From: Lojkania enalia
Taxonomy: Eukaryota > Ascomycota > Dothideomycetes > Pleosporales
Direction of reading: 5' to 3'
Length of the DNA: 64,000 bases
Assembly (NCBI GenBank): GCA_010094045.1
Contig: ML986608.1
Span: forward strand, 220,815-284,814
Part shown: positions 35,125-46,888 of the stretch, piece by piece
Numbering within the stretch: the first letter of the stretch is position 1
How the letters are laid out: each line of letters opens with the position of its first letter
Made by a program: the position numbers and the translations under genes
The notes under the pieces: generated by a model
Seen by the model: the letters and a program-made list of their open reading frames with translations, nothing else
Told to the model about the DNA's origin: nothing
Databases searched by the model: none

Positions 35125-37323
35125 ATGGCCTCGCCGCACGATATGGCCGCCCTCCGCTCGAAGCAGGCGACGTGTGAGGACTACCATTCTGACGAGAGTG
35201 ACAGCGACAGCGGCGTCGTCGAGGAGTCGTTCCGCCGGTCGCCCGCTGCGCCCGGGCAGGCCAATGTCGCCGCGAAACGCTCGCACCCTTCCGACCTGGG
35301 CGCTGAGAAGCCCGTCGTCGTTGAGAAAGAAAGACTGCCCGTCAACATTGACGGCCAAAGCGACTCGGGGTATTCGAGCCACACCGCCGCGACCATGAGC
35401 AGCGCTGATTCGGCACCAAGTTCAAAGTCGCAAAGCCCCCCGATGGCGCCGGTGAACGCTGCTCCCACGCCCGCCAGCCCTGCCATAAAGAGACGACCGA
35501 CCATTGGCGATGACAGGAGGAGCAGCGCCAGAGAGAGCTCGAGGAAGCCGCTGGCGCGCTCCGGCTCTATCTCGTCTAGGCGCCCGCCAGCGGGAGACCG
35601 TCGCTCCACCAGGACGACCACAACCACCCCCGAATGCGACGATCCCAAGTGTACTCAATGCGGCCCCAATACTCCACGCGGCCGTACTCGCAAGCCCGAA
35701 CTACCTCCTCTTGATTCCGGCCTCGATGTCTCTTACTCCTTCGATCAGCAGCCCCAGCGCTTAAACCCCGCTCCCTCCTACCCTCCGCCGTCTCCCATAT
35801 ACAACCGACAGCCCACCCATTACACCCAGGGCTCCACGGTTGTGCAGCCAGCGCAAAACCGCCAGCGACGATCCTCGTCTGCGAACCGAGGAATGCGCCC
35901 CTTAAGTTACCATGGGGAGCCCGGACAGCATTGGGCCTCTGGTATGCCAATACCCTACCCTAGTCCGCCCCACGAGCCGCACGGCCCGCCGCCGTCGCTA
36001 TCAGCCCATTTCACTATACAGCAGCCGGCGATGCATCCCTATGGCATGGTTGGAGCCACCCCTCCCAACGGTGGCTTCTACTACTCACCGTCCCTATCGC
36101 AGACCTCTCCTCCCTACGATCACCCGGCCCGTCCAACAATGCAGTCCCGCAATTCCTCCAATTTTAGCGCCCGGAGACCTTCATCCTACTATGGACCTGC
36201 GCTCGTAACTTATGATCAACCCAACGGGAAGGCGCCATCTGCTCGCTACCCAGATGCTCCCAAGAGCGCCCGTCAGGAAAACTTTCCCGCTACCTCGACC
36301 TTTGATACCGACAGCTCGGGAGAAGAGTCCTTGGATGAAGAAATCCATCACCGAGCCCGTGACCATCGCCTAATGCCACCACCTCCCCTCAAGGAACACC
36401 TCAAACGAGGCCCAAGTTTACGACGCCCAGATACGAGCCAAGAGTATGCTCTAGAGCGTCGGATGTCACAGTCGCTAAATCTCCCTGAACGCCCAAGACA
36501 ACGTGATCCCAAAGCATCTAAAGTCAGCACAGCTGCACCCTCACGGGCATCGTCCAGGGTTCGGCCTGCCTTGTCCCAGCAGCCCAAGGCAGTCTCATCG
36601 TACGATGCCAATCGAAATGCCGAAGTATACATCGAAGACTCGCGTGCCAGAAGGCGCCAATCCTACCAGGGTTACGAGAAGCGGTCCGAGCTCGAGCAAA
36701 AGCATCGGGCATCTAACGCTCTACCCGCTTTATCGAGGCCTCGCCGACAAACTAATACTAGTACACGTGATCACGATGAGGAAGTTGTCGATACGCTTCG
36801 AGACGCAGAAGCTCACATGCAACGCACCCGTGGTAGCGAAGACCCGCTCTCCGAGCGTGTTCACAGAGCTGCAAAGCGTGCGTCCCGGGTTCCTTCTGGA
36901 CATTCGGATGCTGGATCTTCGCGCAGCAAGAGCGATAAAGCGAGCCGCATCAGTCAGTCTAACCGCACTGCCATCACCAACGGCGGCGGAGGTGGTGAGA
37001 TCCGACTTCGCGTCGATGCCTCTACTCCTCTCAGTCTTCAATTCAACGGGGATATAGAGGGCCGAATCCTCCAGATCAATCCTACTGAAGACGGTATGGC
37101 CGATATTGTCATCGGCAGTGCTCGTGGCAATGAAAGTGCCTACAGAAGCGAGAGGGGCAGCGTTCTGAGCCGAGACAGAAAGGCTCTGGTCGCTAACTCT
37201 AGGAGTACTGAAGACTCTTCTGTCAGGAGCCAACGTTCCAGTCAAGGCAGACGGGCTCGTGAAGGTGAACGGCCTTTAGTCTCGCGCAGGAGAGCCATGG
37301 AGACCGACTACTATTCAAGGTAG
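35125..37323 (+). CDS. Large intrinsically disordered fungal protein of unknown function
   Basis: Single-exon frame of 732 residues. Almost the whole protein is low-complexity: Ser, Pro, Arg and Gln-rich, with SDSDSG near the N-terminus and a CDDPKCTQC cysteine pair near 173-180. A Pro/Tyr-rich centre follows (about 205-330) and a charged region from about 395. A short ordered block at about 625-665 (EIRLRVDASTPLSLQF ... LQINPTEDGMADIVI) is predicted to form beta strands and is the only part likely to fold. I recall similar C-terminal blocks in hypothetical proteins of related fungi, but cannot name a function. The start is the first ATG after the pyrimidine-rich leader; an alternative Met6 is possible. 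Confidence 0.8.
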   Translation: MASPHDMAALRSKQATCEDYHSDESDSDSGVVEESFRRSPAAPGQANVAAKRSHPSDLGAEKPVVVEKERLPVNIDGQSDSGYSSHTAATMSSADSAPSSKSQSPPMAPVNAAPTPASPAIKRRPTIGDDRRSSARESSRKPLARSGSISSRRPPAGDRRSTRTTTTTPECDDPKCTQCGPNTPRGRTRKPELPPLDSGLDVSYSFDQQPQRLNPAPSYPPPSPIYNRQPTHYTQGSTVVQPAQNRQRRSSSANRGMRPLSYHGEPGQHWASGMPIPYPSPPHEPHGPPPSLSAHFTIQQPAMHPYGMVGATPPNGGFYYSPSLSQTSPPYDHPARPTMQSRNSSNFSARRPSSYYGPALVTYDQPNGKAPSARYPDAPKSARQENFPATSTFDTDSSGEESLDEEIHHRARDHRLMPPPPLKEHLKRGPSLRRPDTSQEYALERRMSQSLNLPERPRQRDPKASKVSTAAPSRASSRVRPALSQQPKAVSSYDANRNAEVYIEDSRARRRQSYQGYEKRSELEQKHRASNALPALSRPRRQTNTSTRDHDEEVVDTLRDAEAHMQRTRGSEDPLSERVHRAAKRASRVPSGHSDAGSSRSKSDKASRISQSNRTAITNGGGGGEIRLRVDASTPLSLQFNGDIEGRILQINPTEDGMADIVIGSARGNESAYRSERGSVLSRDRKALVANSRSTEDSSVRSQRSSQGRRAREGERPLVSRRRAMETDYYSR

Positions 37324-39224
37324 TCTGAAAAGGCAACCTGTTGTTTTAAGACCTATCACGCGATACGTCTTATTGGGCCAACCCCTCACTTTATTCCCTT
37401 ATGCAATATTTGCGATTTGGTTACAGCATTCTCATACCTATTTTATTCCATTCACCACCTCGTCTTGCGCTATCGCTTTCTCATTGGGCGGACCGGAGTG
37501 GTACCAAAAGCTTTCCTCCAAAAGTTTGTGTTCAGCATCATATCCATTCCGCCAGTTGAGCCGAGCATTCTAGCGCATCGATCGCTCTTGATATTTGTAT
37601 CTCTTGCTACGTTCAGGCGTTCGCAGGTTTCTCCTTCTACTATTGCACTTGATTTGATTTGCCCGCGTTCTTGTTTGCGTTCCGCAACAGTGCAGGTCAC
37701 ATGATATTATTTGCTAGATAAGGACGCTCACGCACACAAAAATCATTTTTGCATGCGTGGGGGCCTGGGACATGATGGAATGAGATTTGTACGATCGGAA
37801 ATGATTGTTGCATTTTGGCTAGCTGGCTACTGTTTTTGTTTTATTTTTTTTCTCCTTGTCTGAGCGAGCGAATACCTCTTGACTTCGTTTTCTCTTAACG
37901 GCGCCTCTTTTTTTCTTCATTCTCGTTTGAGATATTGCTATCCATTTTGCAAAATACCTGCTCCGGCAGAGGAGCTACTGGATGCATGATCTACGGTGGA
38001 TTTAATACTCTTTTTGTGCCTTTGGATATCCCCCTAAAACGTTTTCTCCGCGGTTGGGCCATGATGATGACATGAAGAGCCATGATGGTATGCCTATGGG
38101 ACTCCAAGAAGCAGAGATGAGGATGGCTAGCTAGCTGAATGTAAAGCCGCAAAAGGAAGGACTGGAAAACGGCCATTGCCAAACTTCAAGATTGCACAGA
38201 TAGGAGGAACATGGTAGTTTACCCTACTCTTAAAATCTTACTTGCGGTTCCTTTTCCTGCCCAACAGTTTTCTATTCCCTTGCCTTACCTCGTTGCGTTT
38301 GTCCGTCTAGCTTGTTGGGTTTTTGACCCATGCGCTCTATATACAATGAATGTCGTCTGTGATGACAGTATTTACTTTTTTAACAAACCCGCAGGGCGCA
38401 TTGTGGCGTCCAGCCCCTTGCCCGCTTCCAGCCCGGAAGATTGACGTCCGACCATCATGACGCGCTACGCCTTCCGACCATGAAACTTGTAGCGCGCTTT
38501 TCTTTTCACTATCTATATCCTAGCTGGCGAGCTGAGCCGAGCTTCACACTTCCCCGGCTCACCCCGACCACGCTATCCCTTCAAATATACCAGCTTTCCA
38601 ATCACCGCTCGCATCTAACTTAGCCCTCGGTATGTGCAAGCCCAAAGCTTCACATACAACCGGGCAAACTCGACGCCGAGACAACGTAGCGCAGCCCTAT
38701 ACAGCTATTTCTGACATCCAGCACCACCACGCTAGCTACTCATCTCGGCCTCGCAGCACCCCGCAGGGAACGCGTCACATGTTAGTTGCTTCTTTCAACG
38801 AGGCCAGGTGAGCGGTTGTCGGGGTTATGTTCTAAGGGTGCGGGCGCGGGTGTAGGAGAGGAGTATCTGAAGATTCGGGTCGAACGAGTTGGACAGAGGG
38901 AGCGCCGAGATACACGAACCCCAAGAAATCACTCGCCAAGTGAAAATCGTCCATTCACTTCAAAGAACTTTCTACGAATGCAGACTTATACGACATTGTA
39001 AGCTTATTTGAGACTTCTTAAAATAAAAGGGGGCCGCCCGGTCTACGTGTATATACAAGCGTAGCAAGCCTAGTTTATGAACCGTGCGCGTGATTCAGTT
39101 GGTATTCGATACATCCTGCTCGGTAAAGTAGAGAGCAAGGGAGGTGTGGTTCATTGGTTGGCTGGGCACGTGATGGGGCTAGGCTGGTTTTGGAGTGTCG
39201 AAGATTGATACAGGTGGTGGAGGG

Positions 39225-39385
39225 GGGCAATGGATGGGGTTGCGAGGGGCGAGTATGCGGGTGCGCGGTTTTGAGCTGACTTGTTATTGGATTGGTGGTA
39301 CGGATGGAGCAATACGCATGTGGCCACGGAGATGTCGGTATGCAGTCTCACTGCAAGTGTTTACGAAGCGTGTGCCCGCTGAGGC
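39225..39385 (+). repeat. Degenerate direct duplication, first copy
   Basis: Contains GTGCGCGGTTTTGAGCTGAC, then GGTGGTACGGATGGAG, GTATGCAGTCTCACTGCA and TTTACGAAGCGTGTG. The same order of segments occurs at 39535-39680. G-rich on the plus strand. Function unknown. Confidence 0.6.
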
Positions 39386-39534
39386 AAGACAACGGTATCA
39401 GTTGTCTGGTTGTTGCATAGCTGGATAAGAATAGAATTGAGAGTTTAGACCCTTTCTATCTTTATACGTGTGCGTAGGCGTGGATGTGGCGCTGGATTAG
39501 GGCGAGGGGCAAGAAATTGGTATGAGGAGGAATT

Positions 39535-39680
39535 GTTGGGGGTGGAGGGTTGCAGGTGCGCGTTTTGAGCTGGCTTGCTGTTAGGTTGGTGGGACGGAGG
39601 AATGCGGGTGTGCGTGGGCGGCTGGTGCGGAGTACCAGTGTATAGTCTTACTGCAGGAGTCTACGAGGAGTATGCTGAGG
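39535..39680 (+). repeat. Degenerate direct duplication, second copy
   Basis: Contains GTGCGCGTTTTGAGCTGGC, GGTGGGACGGAGGAATGCG, GTATAGTCTTACTGCAGG and TCTACGAGGAGTATGCTGAG, in the same order as the first copy with many substitutions and small gaps. Confidence 0.6.
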
Positions 39681-40565
39681 AGAGACGCACCGGTTCCTGA
39701 CTTTTCAATTTTTGCATGGTCGGGTGAGGTGCGGAAATAGGAGCATGCTTGGGTCCTTCCCCTCTTTGGATGGCTGCATTCTTGTGCGTATTTCCGCGTG
39801 GATGATGATGGGATGACACCGTCTAGTTTGCCTTCCCGTCGAGCCGGTGGCGAAATAAGCAGCACAAATGCTGTGGTGAACATGTTGAGTTCACCGGTTT
39901 CTTGGCTGGCGTGGGTATACAGGGTATCGACACTTCACTCTAGATATTGGATGCCTGCCTTGCAAGTATTGTTTATCATCTAAGCCGTTAAAGGGGGTTT
40001 TCCATGCCGATATCGCGATTCCAATTAGCCTAGAGACCTTTTTCCATCACGGAAAGTAATGGCAGAAGATCAAACTAAGCATCAGGGATTTAGAGAGAGA
40101 TGTCAACACCCTGTATTGTTCTACCTACTGGCTGGCTTCGATAGCCGAAGTTGGGATAAAGTTTTCTTTGGCGCCTATCAGAAGGAAAAGGACAATGTGT
40201 CTCTTTGGCATTTCAAACACTGGCCGTATCTGAGTATGTAGTAGATGACTGAACGAGAGGTGAGTACTGAGTAGAGAAGAATAAATATGGAATGAGTTCA
40301 TAGGGTAGAAAGATTGAGTTGTACACCACGCTACGCTTGCTGAGTAGAGATGTGTCAAGACTAACTCGAGGGCACGCGTAGATCATGGGCCGGCTCTGTG
40401 TAAGAAGCTTTATTGTTGTAGATCCCTCGACTCAAGTTGTTTAGATTAGCTCAATTCCACTGGTGACTATTGGGCATAGAAGTATATGACTGAATGAGAA
40501 TAAAGTATAGAAGGAAAACCTGGAAAGAAACTCATAAGGTAGAGATATTGATTATAGGGTACTAT

Positions 40566-41542
40566 TCACCTCACTTCATCCTCCCCGATTCGCGCACGTT
40601 GTACGGCTATTTTAAGGCTCTCTTGAAACTTGTGCTTGAGTTTTGCCATCCCTTGAATATCTTGAAACTTAAGCGTCTCACCATATCTCATAGTTAACGA
40701 CATTGTAGAGAAGAGAATATTGCGGGTTTGGCGGCCACTGAGGCCCTTCAACCACTCAGCAGCATCGCTGCCCTCTCCAAGTCATCTCAAAATCGCCTAT
40801 AGATTGTTAGCCTTGTCCGCTTTGACACTGTAGATGAGCTGAATAAGGATCTCTTGCTTCTATTGCCCATCGAGATCGGGATGTTTGATGTCAAGGTTGA
40901 CCCTCGACTGCAATGGGATGTCGAACTGATTAACGCTATTGGTAATCAAGATCGGAATGCCATTGTAGTATTCCAAGACGCGTAGAAGGACAGACACAAA
41001 CGTATTGCGTGTAAGATCTGCTGAATTCGAACTTCAAGTTTCCGAAAGATATAGGCCTCATCTAAAAGAAGAACTACATGCCAGTATGCTGCTAACTCTA
41101 ACAGCAACTGAAGGTTATGTTTAAAATCGGCTAGGTTGAGCCCAATATCGGAGGACTATCAGCGAACAAGGGTTGTCAGCCATTGAAGCGACACTCTCTG
41201 CAGTCAGCGTCTTACCTACACCTAAGGGTCCGTAGAGGATCGCCAGCCCTTTTCCTTTTCCTTTCACGATGTCTTTCATCATGGGCTCCTTTCCAGTTCC
41301 ACTTGTATTACACTGCACTAAGTTTTTAGTGACATCTTTGAACCCGTTGTTAATTTATAGCTTCTAGAATGCAGCATCGCTGACAAGCTCCCCTATATGG
41401 ATGAGGTTCTCAATATCAAATTCTAGCTATGTTCGTGTAGCATGATACCCTGACACACAAGGAGGACAAATCAAATGCTGTTATAGCTGAGATTGTCTCC
41501 GGCTGTGCAGTTGCCGAAATTTCGTCATTGGTTGACGGAGCG

Positions 41543-41577
<35 letters not shown>

Positions 41578-43252
41578 GGTGCAGGAGCATTCACCTTAGA
41601 GCAAGAAGAGGGTACTGACTATCGGAGCGTAGGATACGATGTTAGGCGTATGTTAGATATATGACTTGAATTAGCTATCATTTAATTGTAGATCTAATTA
41701 AGGATTATATGCCATGTTTAGTTGTGGTGCATTAGCAATAGCGGGCTTAGAATTCTGGCCCCTAATTACTTAAAATTCGTGATCCTATTTTCCCAATGTT
41801 GACCAAGTACGACATTAGAGTATCCCCCCTACTTCGCTGGAAGGGTAGAATTGAGCAAGATAAGAAGTCCAAATAAGAAGAATACAATCTCAATTTTTGT
41901 TAATTAGGTTTCAGCCTTTGATCTCGCTCCCATACGAGATGGAATCACCTTCATAATCAAAAATTTGCTAGCCTATTCTACGAATACAAAACTCTCGAAA
42001 TTTCTTGCTTTGTTCTGTCAATCCCTGCTTGAAAGCTTTTGTCTCCGGATCGGCATCTACACCCTGAAATGGAAACGCAATAGATGGCATGGGGGAGTGT
42101 TAATTACTCGGGCCCACTGGAAGCCATCGAACTTGAAGTAAATGGGAACTCAGTTGGAGGATTTGCCGTTCCAATTGTAGCTTCAGCAGCAGAGAAACTA
42201 AGAGCGTTTCTGCCCTCTAAGGCTGCCAGAGTTTGATGAGGCTGAGATGTGGCTTAAAAACTCCTTGACAATGAAGAATTGGTCAGGCTTCACAAAGGGT
42301 GGGGCACAAACAAACTCTCCTAGAGGGAAAAGCCTCTAGAATTGTTCAAAGTGAATTGTCCGTTTACGTTCGCCGTATTGATTGCCTTTAGATTAGAATC
42401 GACATCGGGACTATTCCAAACGTGGTTGAGGAGAGTGGTTAAGCCCCTAATCTTCACGAAGTCTGTCATGATTGATAAAGGGCACCATAGTCATCAGCGT
42501 TCTCAAATTTTCCCATTGGTCGGTCCCACAAGCACTCTCTAAAGGATTTTCAAGACTCCCCCAACGATGAATCAGAGGTTTGAAAGGACTGGTGAGTGTA
42601 ATTTCATTGTCCCTATTATCCCTCGAAAAGTGCAGTTTTGGATCAAGAGCAAACTTAATCTGCAGCAAATTCTGCAGTTTCATACTAATGATCTGGAACT
42701 TGGAATACTTGTACATGTTCTCTTAATGAAAACGTCGAACCCAAAGGATGTCCGCCTTATCCTTTGGCTTTATCGGCGTGTCCATCTTCATTGACTCCAT
42801 ATCACCGATATTCACGGATTTCTCAACGCCCTCAGCAATAAATCTCATGTCACGAAAGCCAATCTTAGGAGCACGAGTTAACGGTCCGGTAGAGGAATTT
42901 GCACTATGTTTCCGAACTAGCTCAGAATGTTGGCCGTTTGACTTGAACTAATACAATTATAACCTAGACTAAAATATGTGGATTTCATTACCATAGGAGG
43001 GTGACCTTCTTGGTTCTGTTATTCAATATCAGATCTTGATCTCCGAGTATTGAATCTTTATAGGAGCAGTTAGAATAGTTATCTGAAACTCGAGAAATCC
43101 TAGTTTACCCCATTTTCGTGTCTAGACACAAGTGTTTCCTAGTCAGCAACACGCTTTTCTAGTAGTTCTATGTATCGAGCTTCGGGTTTTAGGTGTTGCA
43201 AGACTTCTCTGTCAGGGCCGGGGCTAGTTGTGCTTTGCATTTGGCGGTCCAT
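40566..43252 (-). pseudogene. Decayed fungal AAA+ ATPase gene
   Basis: From a plausible ATG (43252, MDRQMQSTTSPGPDREVL) the minus strand shows the usual layout of a large fungal AAA ATPase family. It has an N-terminal coiled region (EARYIELLEKRVAD) and a DUF7025-like region near 42470-42720 (FQIISMKLQNLL ... SPFKPLIHRWGSL). FPFQGVDADPETKAFKQGL follows near 42030-42080. Walker A is GPLGVGKTLTAESVA near 41188-41245, Walker B LLLDEAYIF near 41055-41080, sensor region ILITNSVNQFDIPLQSRVNLDIKHPDL near 40880-40965. The lid is LSGRQTRNILF ... FQESLKIAVQRARI at 40566-40750. Stops (TAG, TGA) and frameshifts break it. The Walker A second Pro is Leu. Confidence 0.85.
41547..41576. repeat. Poly-T tract (30 nt) inside the AAA pseudogene
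   Basis: Uninterrupted run of T on the plus strand (A on the pseudogene's coding strand). It is probably an indel hotspot. Confidence 0.95.
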
Positions 43253-44149
43253 TGCGGCAGTATTTTCAAGGCCGAAAAGCCAGATGTTGTCTGAATGAAT
43301 CGAAACTTGGATCCTAATAAATAAACAAAAGCGAGTGATGGAGCGTGCTTAGACTTTGGAGGGACCAATGGATAAGATTAGTTGGAGAGTACTTGTGTCC
43401 ATACTTACGCAGTACTCAGCTTGACGAAATCAAAACAGGGGTAGTATTATCGATGTACTAGGTATGTGTAGCGTGAACACCATAGCATGTAGGGATGTAA
43501 CTTACGCTGCAGATCAAGGTTTATTACTTCAAATCTTTGTGACGGGTCCGACTGTAATACGGATAGACGGTAGGAAAAGATGCCACTCGACCAGCTATTG
43601 GATAGTACAACACAATCTAGTTTCACTATGAGGAGCTGTGATCAGTGGTACAATATACTAGTCCTATCATATGTAAGTAATTTGTCTTGTACATGTCACG
43701 CAAGAAAGAAATATAAGCGGTTAAAATTGTTGGGGGCCGGACCGGCAAATTAAAGCTGTATCCGTACTTTAAGTAGTGTACGAACCACGAAGAATAGACT
43801 ACTTACTTTTAACAACTAGCGAGTGGAATTTGATTCAATCGTAGCGTCGGTTTCTCCTTCCGAAAAGCCACCGCTATGGCGATAGATATAATGGTACAGT
43901 CTCCTAAACAACTGAATACAACATTTTCGTTGCATGCTTCATATTCTTGGAAAACATGAGTGATTTTTGGGGCCGCACTGATGAGGGAATGAAGAAGTGA
44001 GAACCACATCGTTCGTGCCAGAAAACAAGTGACGACTCTTCTAGGAAACTTTCATGGATATCTCTAGACGTACTCAGGAGTCTTTCAGATTATGAATTGA
44101 GCTGATTCCGGTTATGGAGGTGCTGCATACGGGGTTCTAACTTTGTTTT
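43253..44149. other. Divergent spacer between two pseudogenes
   Basis: About 0.9 kb between the 5' ends of the AAA pseudogene (minus) and the NTPase-like pseudogene (plus). It would have been a shared promoter. No other gene seen. Confidence 0.5.
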
Positions 44150-45452
44150 ATTTAGTATGTCTATGCCCATTGGGACCCAACAAATTTCCAGACCAGACGT
44201 ACCTTTAAAGTGGTAATCAATGAAAAGGGGGCGGAGGATGCCATTGAGGCTATGCTCCCTAACCTTCAGGAGCAGTATTGCAAGATCCAAATAGTGAAGG
44301 ACATTTATGCGATTCCTCGTATGAAAACATACCGGTATCGCATACCATCTTGGTATTAGGTTCTTGTATGAGGCTGTGCGGTACTGTTTAACCAGTACAT
44401 TTAGGAGACTATGCTATAGAATAGCCAGGCCTCTAAGTATTCGTCTTGCAAATAAGGTCGCAGAGATCCAGGCAGCGAGTGGAGAGATGAGAAAAGAAAT
44501 ATATATTCTGGATGGTGTCAGATTGCGTAGGGTCGAAGAGAATGTCTAGAGTAAGTTTAGACCCCGAAATGGTTTCGTGAAACTGAAACTAAATTATCCA
44601 GCTCTGAAAATACGGGGCGATAACGTCCGACTTGAGTTGCTACGGGCCTTACTAGGGATTGATCTAAACCAACTAGAAATTCCATTGGAGGAATTCGATG
44701 CCGTTCCAGATGAAAGTTCTAATGGATTAAAATGACTACTACCATTTGATGTCCAAGCCGATCTCTACCACAAACCGTCATTTAGAGGGTGGAGCATAGA
44801 AGAACGACCTAATATTCTAATACTCGATGGAAGAACTGAGGCACAGTATCAAACGGATCCGAGTTGGCTCTCGCCGGGAGTTGTAAGACTCGTGAGAAAT
44901 TTGCAAAAGCATTTTGACAACCTTATTCCTTTCATGGTCCACCATTTCTGCAGATCGTTCGATTGTGTCGATATGGAATTTGTAAAAATTCGCCCCGACA
45001 CTGTGTTGTCAATTATCCTCTTTCAAATAATGAGATCTGAGAAGGGAATGCTTCTACTAAATAATGAAAAATTCTACGTCACCCTTACACGCAGGATACA
45101 AGAGGTGGCTTAGGTGGTTTTGGTGCCGCTAACCCGGCCTACTGAACGGCTGGACAAGTGTTACTCGACAATTAAAAGCGAGTTAAAAGAGAGTGGCGTA
45201 TAAGAAATCGTTATAATCATCGACCGAGTTGACTGAATTAAGGGAGATTTGGACCGATTCCTGTATCTTTCGTTGGAGTTGGTGCAGAGTGTAGTATGTA
45301 CTGTAAAAGCCTTTTTGATATTAAGGACTGGTCATCTGTTCGATGATTCACATATTGAAGAAGAGATGGGTAAGGCATATGCAGCGATAAGAGTCGAACA
45401 AGGCCAGGGAGCAGGCTGGAAGGGGGCCCGCACTCATGTCAACGGAATCTGA
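44150..45452 (+). pseudogene. Decayed NTPase-like fungal protein gene
   Basis: From about 44328 to 45452 one frame runs for about 370 codons with only about six stops (TGA, TAG, TGA, TAG, TAA, TGA). All fit single C-to-T or G-to-A changes of Arg, Gln or Trp codons. Readable blocks are FLYEAVRYCLTSTFRRL, IARPLSIRLANKVAEIQAA, ILILDGRTEAQ, IPFMVHHFCRSFDCVDMEF, LFQIMRSEKG, EIVIIIDRVD (a Walker-B-like hydrophobic Asp strand) and TVKAFLILRTGH. A further piece upstream (44157-44320, DPTNFQTRRTFKVV) is in another frame. It resembles the P-loop/STAND-type proteins common in fungal accessory regions, but I cannot name the family. It is divergent to the AAA pseudogene. Confidence 0.65.
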
Positions 45453-45637
45453 AGGCAGAAGGCATTCTTTGCACTGCAATGACATGTATTCCTTAGATGA
45501 GAATCTCTAGATACTGTGCACCCCTGAGCCACATTCTCCCCTAAACACTGAATCCGCGCAAACCGCACATTGGTATCTCATGCAATCATATCAAACGCCT
45601 TGTGTTGGCTGGTCGTGGGTCCCGGGACGGCTACCGA

Positions 45638-45990
45638 CTACCTCGCAACGCCGTCATCAGCATTGAAGCAGTCCTCGAAGGCCTTGCCGTGCTTGTTAGT
45701 AGCGTGGTCTCCGAGCATCCTGCGGTTGGTGGTGCTCTGGAAGGATTGGAAGCAGGTCTTGCACTTGATGGTGAGGGCGGCGGCGTTCTCGCAACCCGGT
45801 CAGTGAGAAAAAGGACGGGCATCATTCCTTACAAGCACATACAGATTTCAACTGGCTCTTCGCCTCCCCCTTCCCGCCCTTTGCCTGTGCGCGCTCGCGC
45901 TTCTGCTGTGCTCTGCCGAATGGTTAGCCATGCCATCATTCGCCGTCGTCGTTGTTGGTCGCTCGCTCCATACTTGGCACCGTTGCCCAT
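45638..45990 (-). CDS. Small At2g23090-like zinc-finger protein
   Basis: Three minus-strand exons (45990-45974, 45912-45843, 45787-45638) join to 78 residues: start MGNGAKAQQKRERAQAKGG, then KSQLKSNAAALTIKC. A C2H2-like finger follows with Cys-X2-Cys (KCKTC) and His-X5-His (DHATNKH), and the end is KAFEDCF. This is the family of short eukaryotic proteins with an N-terminal 4F5/SERF-like basic segment and a single zinc finger (plant At2g23090); cellular role unclear. The first coding exon is only 17 nt. Intron 1 (61 nt) has GTATGG...GGCAG with a CTAAC branch. Intron 2 (55 nt) has GTATGT and an unusual GAG acceptor. The frame closes exactly, so I regard it as intact. Confidence 0.82.
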
Positions 45991-46888
45991 TGCTGCTGGC
46001 TGCTGGCTGCTGGCTGCTGGCTGCTGTACGTCCGTCCGTTAGTGCTTTAGTGAGCGCGTGTAGATGTTGGTCTACGATGTGTGCGGTGTCTAAGTCGTCC
46101 TTGCGCGAGATATTCTGCGACTGAGTCTGGATCTCCGCGTGGCGGATGATCCTACGCTAATCCTACCCGGGAAGAGCGCCCTTGATCACGCTAACACATG
46201 ATGCAGGCAATTCACGGCCAAACTTCCGATCGATAACCGTCGGGGTTACTTTACGACGCTTTCCCAGCTTGCGCTCCTCACTGTTTCTGACTCTGTGGAC
46301 CTATCCTATATGTTCCCTTTTAAATGCTAAACCCGAAAGCGTGGTTAAAGCATGCCGGCTGTGAGCCGGCTCTACCACACCGGTCCGATGATTTATTCTG
46401 GCTATTAGCGCTAGGTCTCAGTCGCCTGCTGTGTATGCAAGCCGATGCTCTATTAGCTAGATTAATTTCCTCCTTCCGCAAGTGCAAGCAAACCCATGAA
46501 CTAAAGGAATGCACCCTCTTTCTATATGAATGTCTCTTACTTCAACTATGATTTGCGGGAACTTTCGCCGGGAGGCCTTGGATGCTGCCTGTCCAGCAAG
46601 TCGACATGTCACTGGTTCTAAATCATCGATATGTTATCGATCTTCATGTTGTTTGGCTTATGATTGGCCAATCAAGCACGTTGCCCCGTTCGCCTATGCT
46701 TTCTGGCTCGTCTGATGCTCTCAAACGCTTCTTACGTTACAGGTTGGTCTCGAACATAGCCCACCACGACAAGGACCCATTTCTCGTCTCTCAATTCATA
46801 TGAGCATTTATTTCCCGTCTTTTCTTCCAATATTCAAGTCGGCAGACAAATCTAATCAATCCTTTCCCCCTACTGCGCTCTAGGAAAT
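45991..46888. other. Intergenic, no gene seen
   Basis: Divergent spacer between the small zinc-finger gene and the zinc transporter gene. A CTGG/CTG-rich run at about 45990-46025 is the 5' leader of the former. Otherwise only short unsupported frames. Confidence 0.5.

Larger units (their letters stand above)
37324..40565. other. Interval without recognisable genes
   Basis: The 3' flank of the disordered-protein gene, then about 3 kb of short unsupported frames. The only structure is a degenerate duplication at 39225-39385 and 39535-39680. Confidence 0.5.

Noticed and set aside
40059..40241. 60-residue plus-strand frame
   Set aside because: No family, not spliced to anything; lies in the decayed accessory region just beyond the 3' end of the AAA pseudogene.
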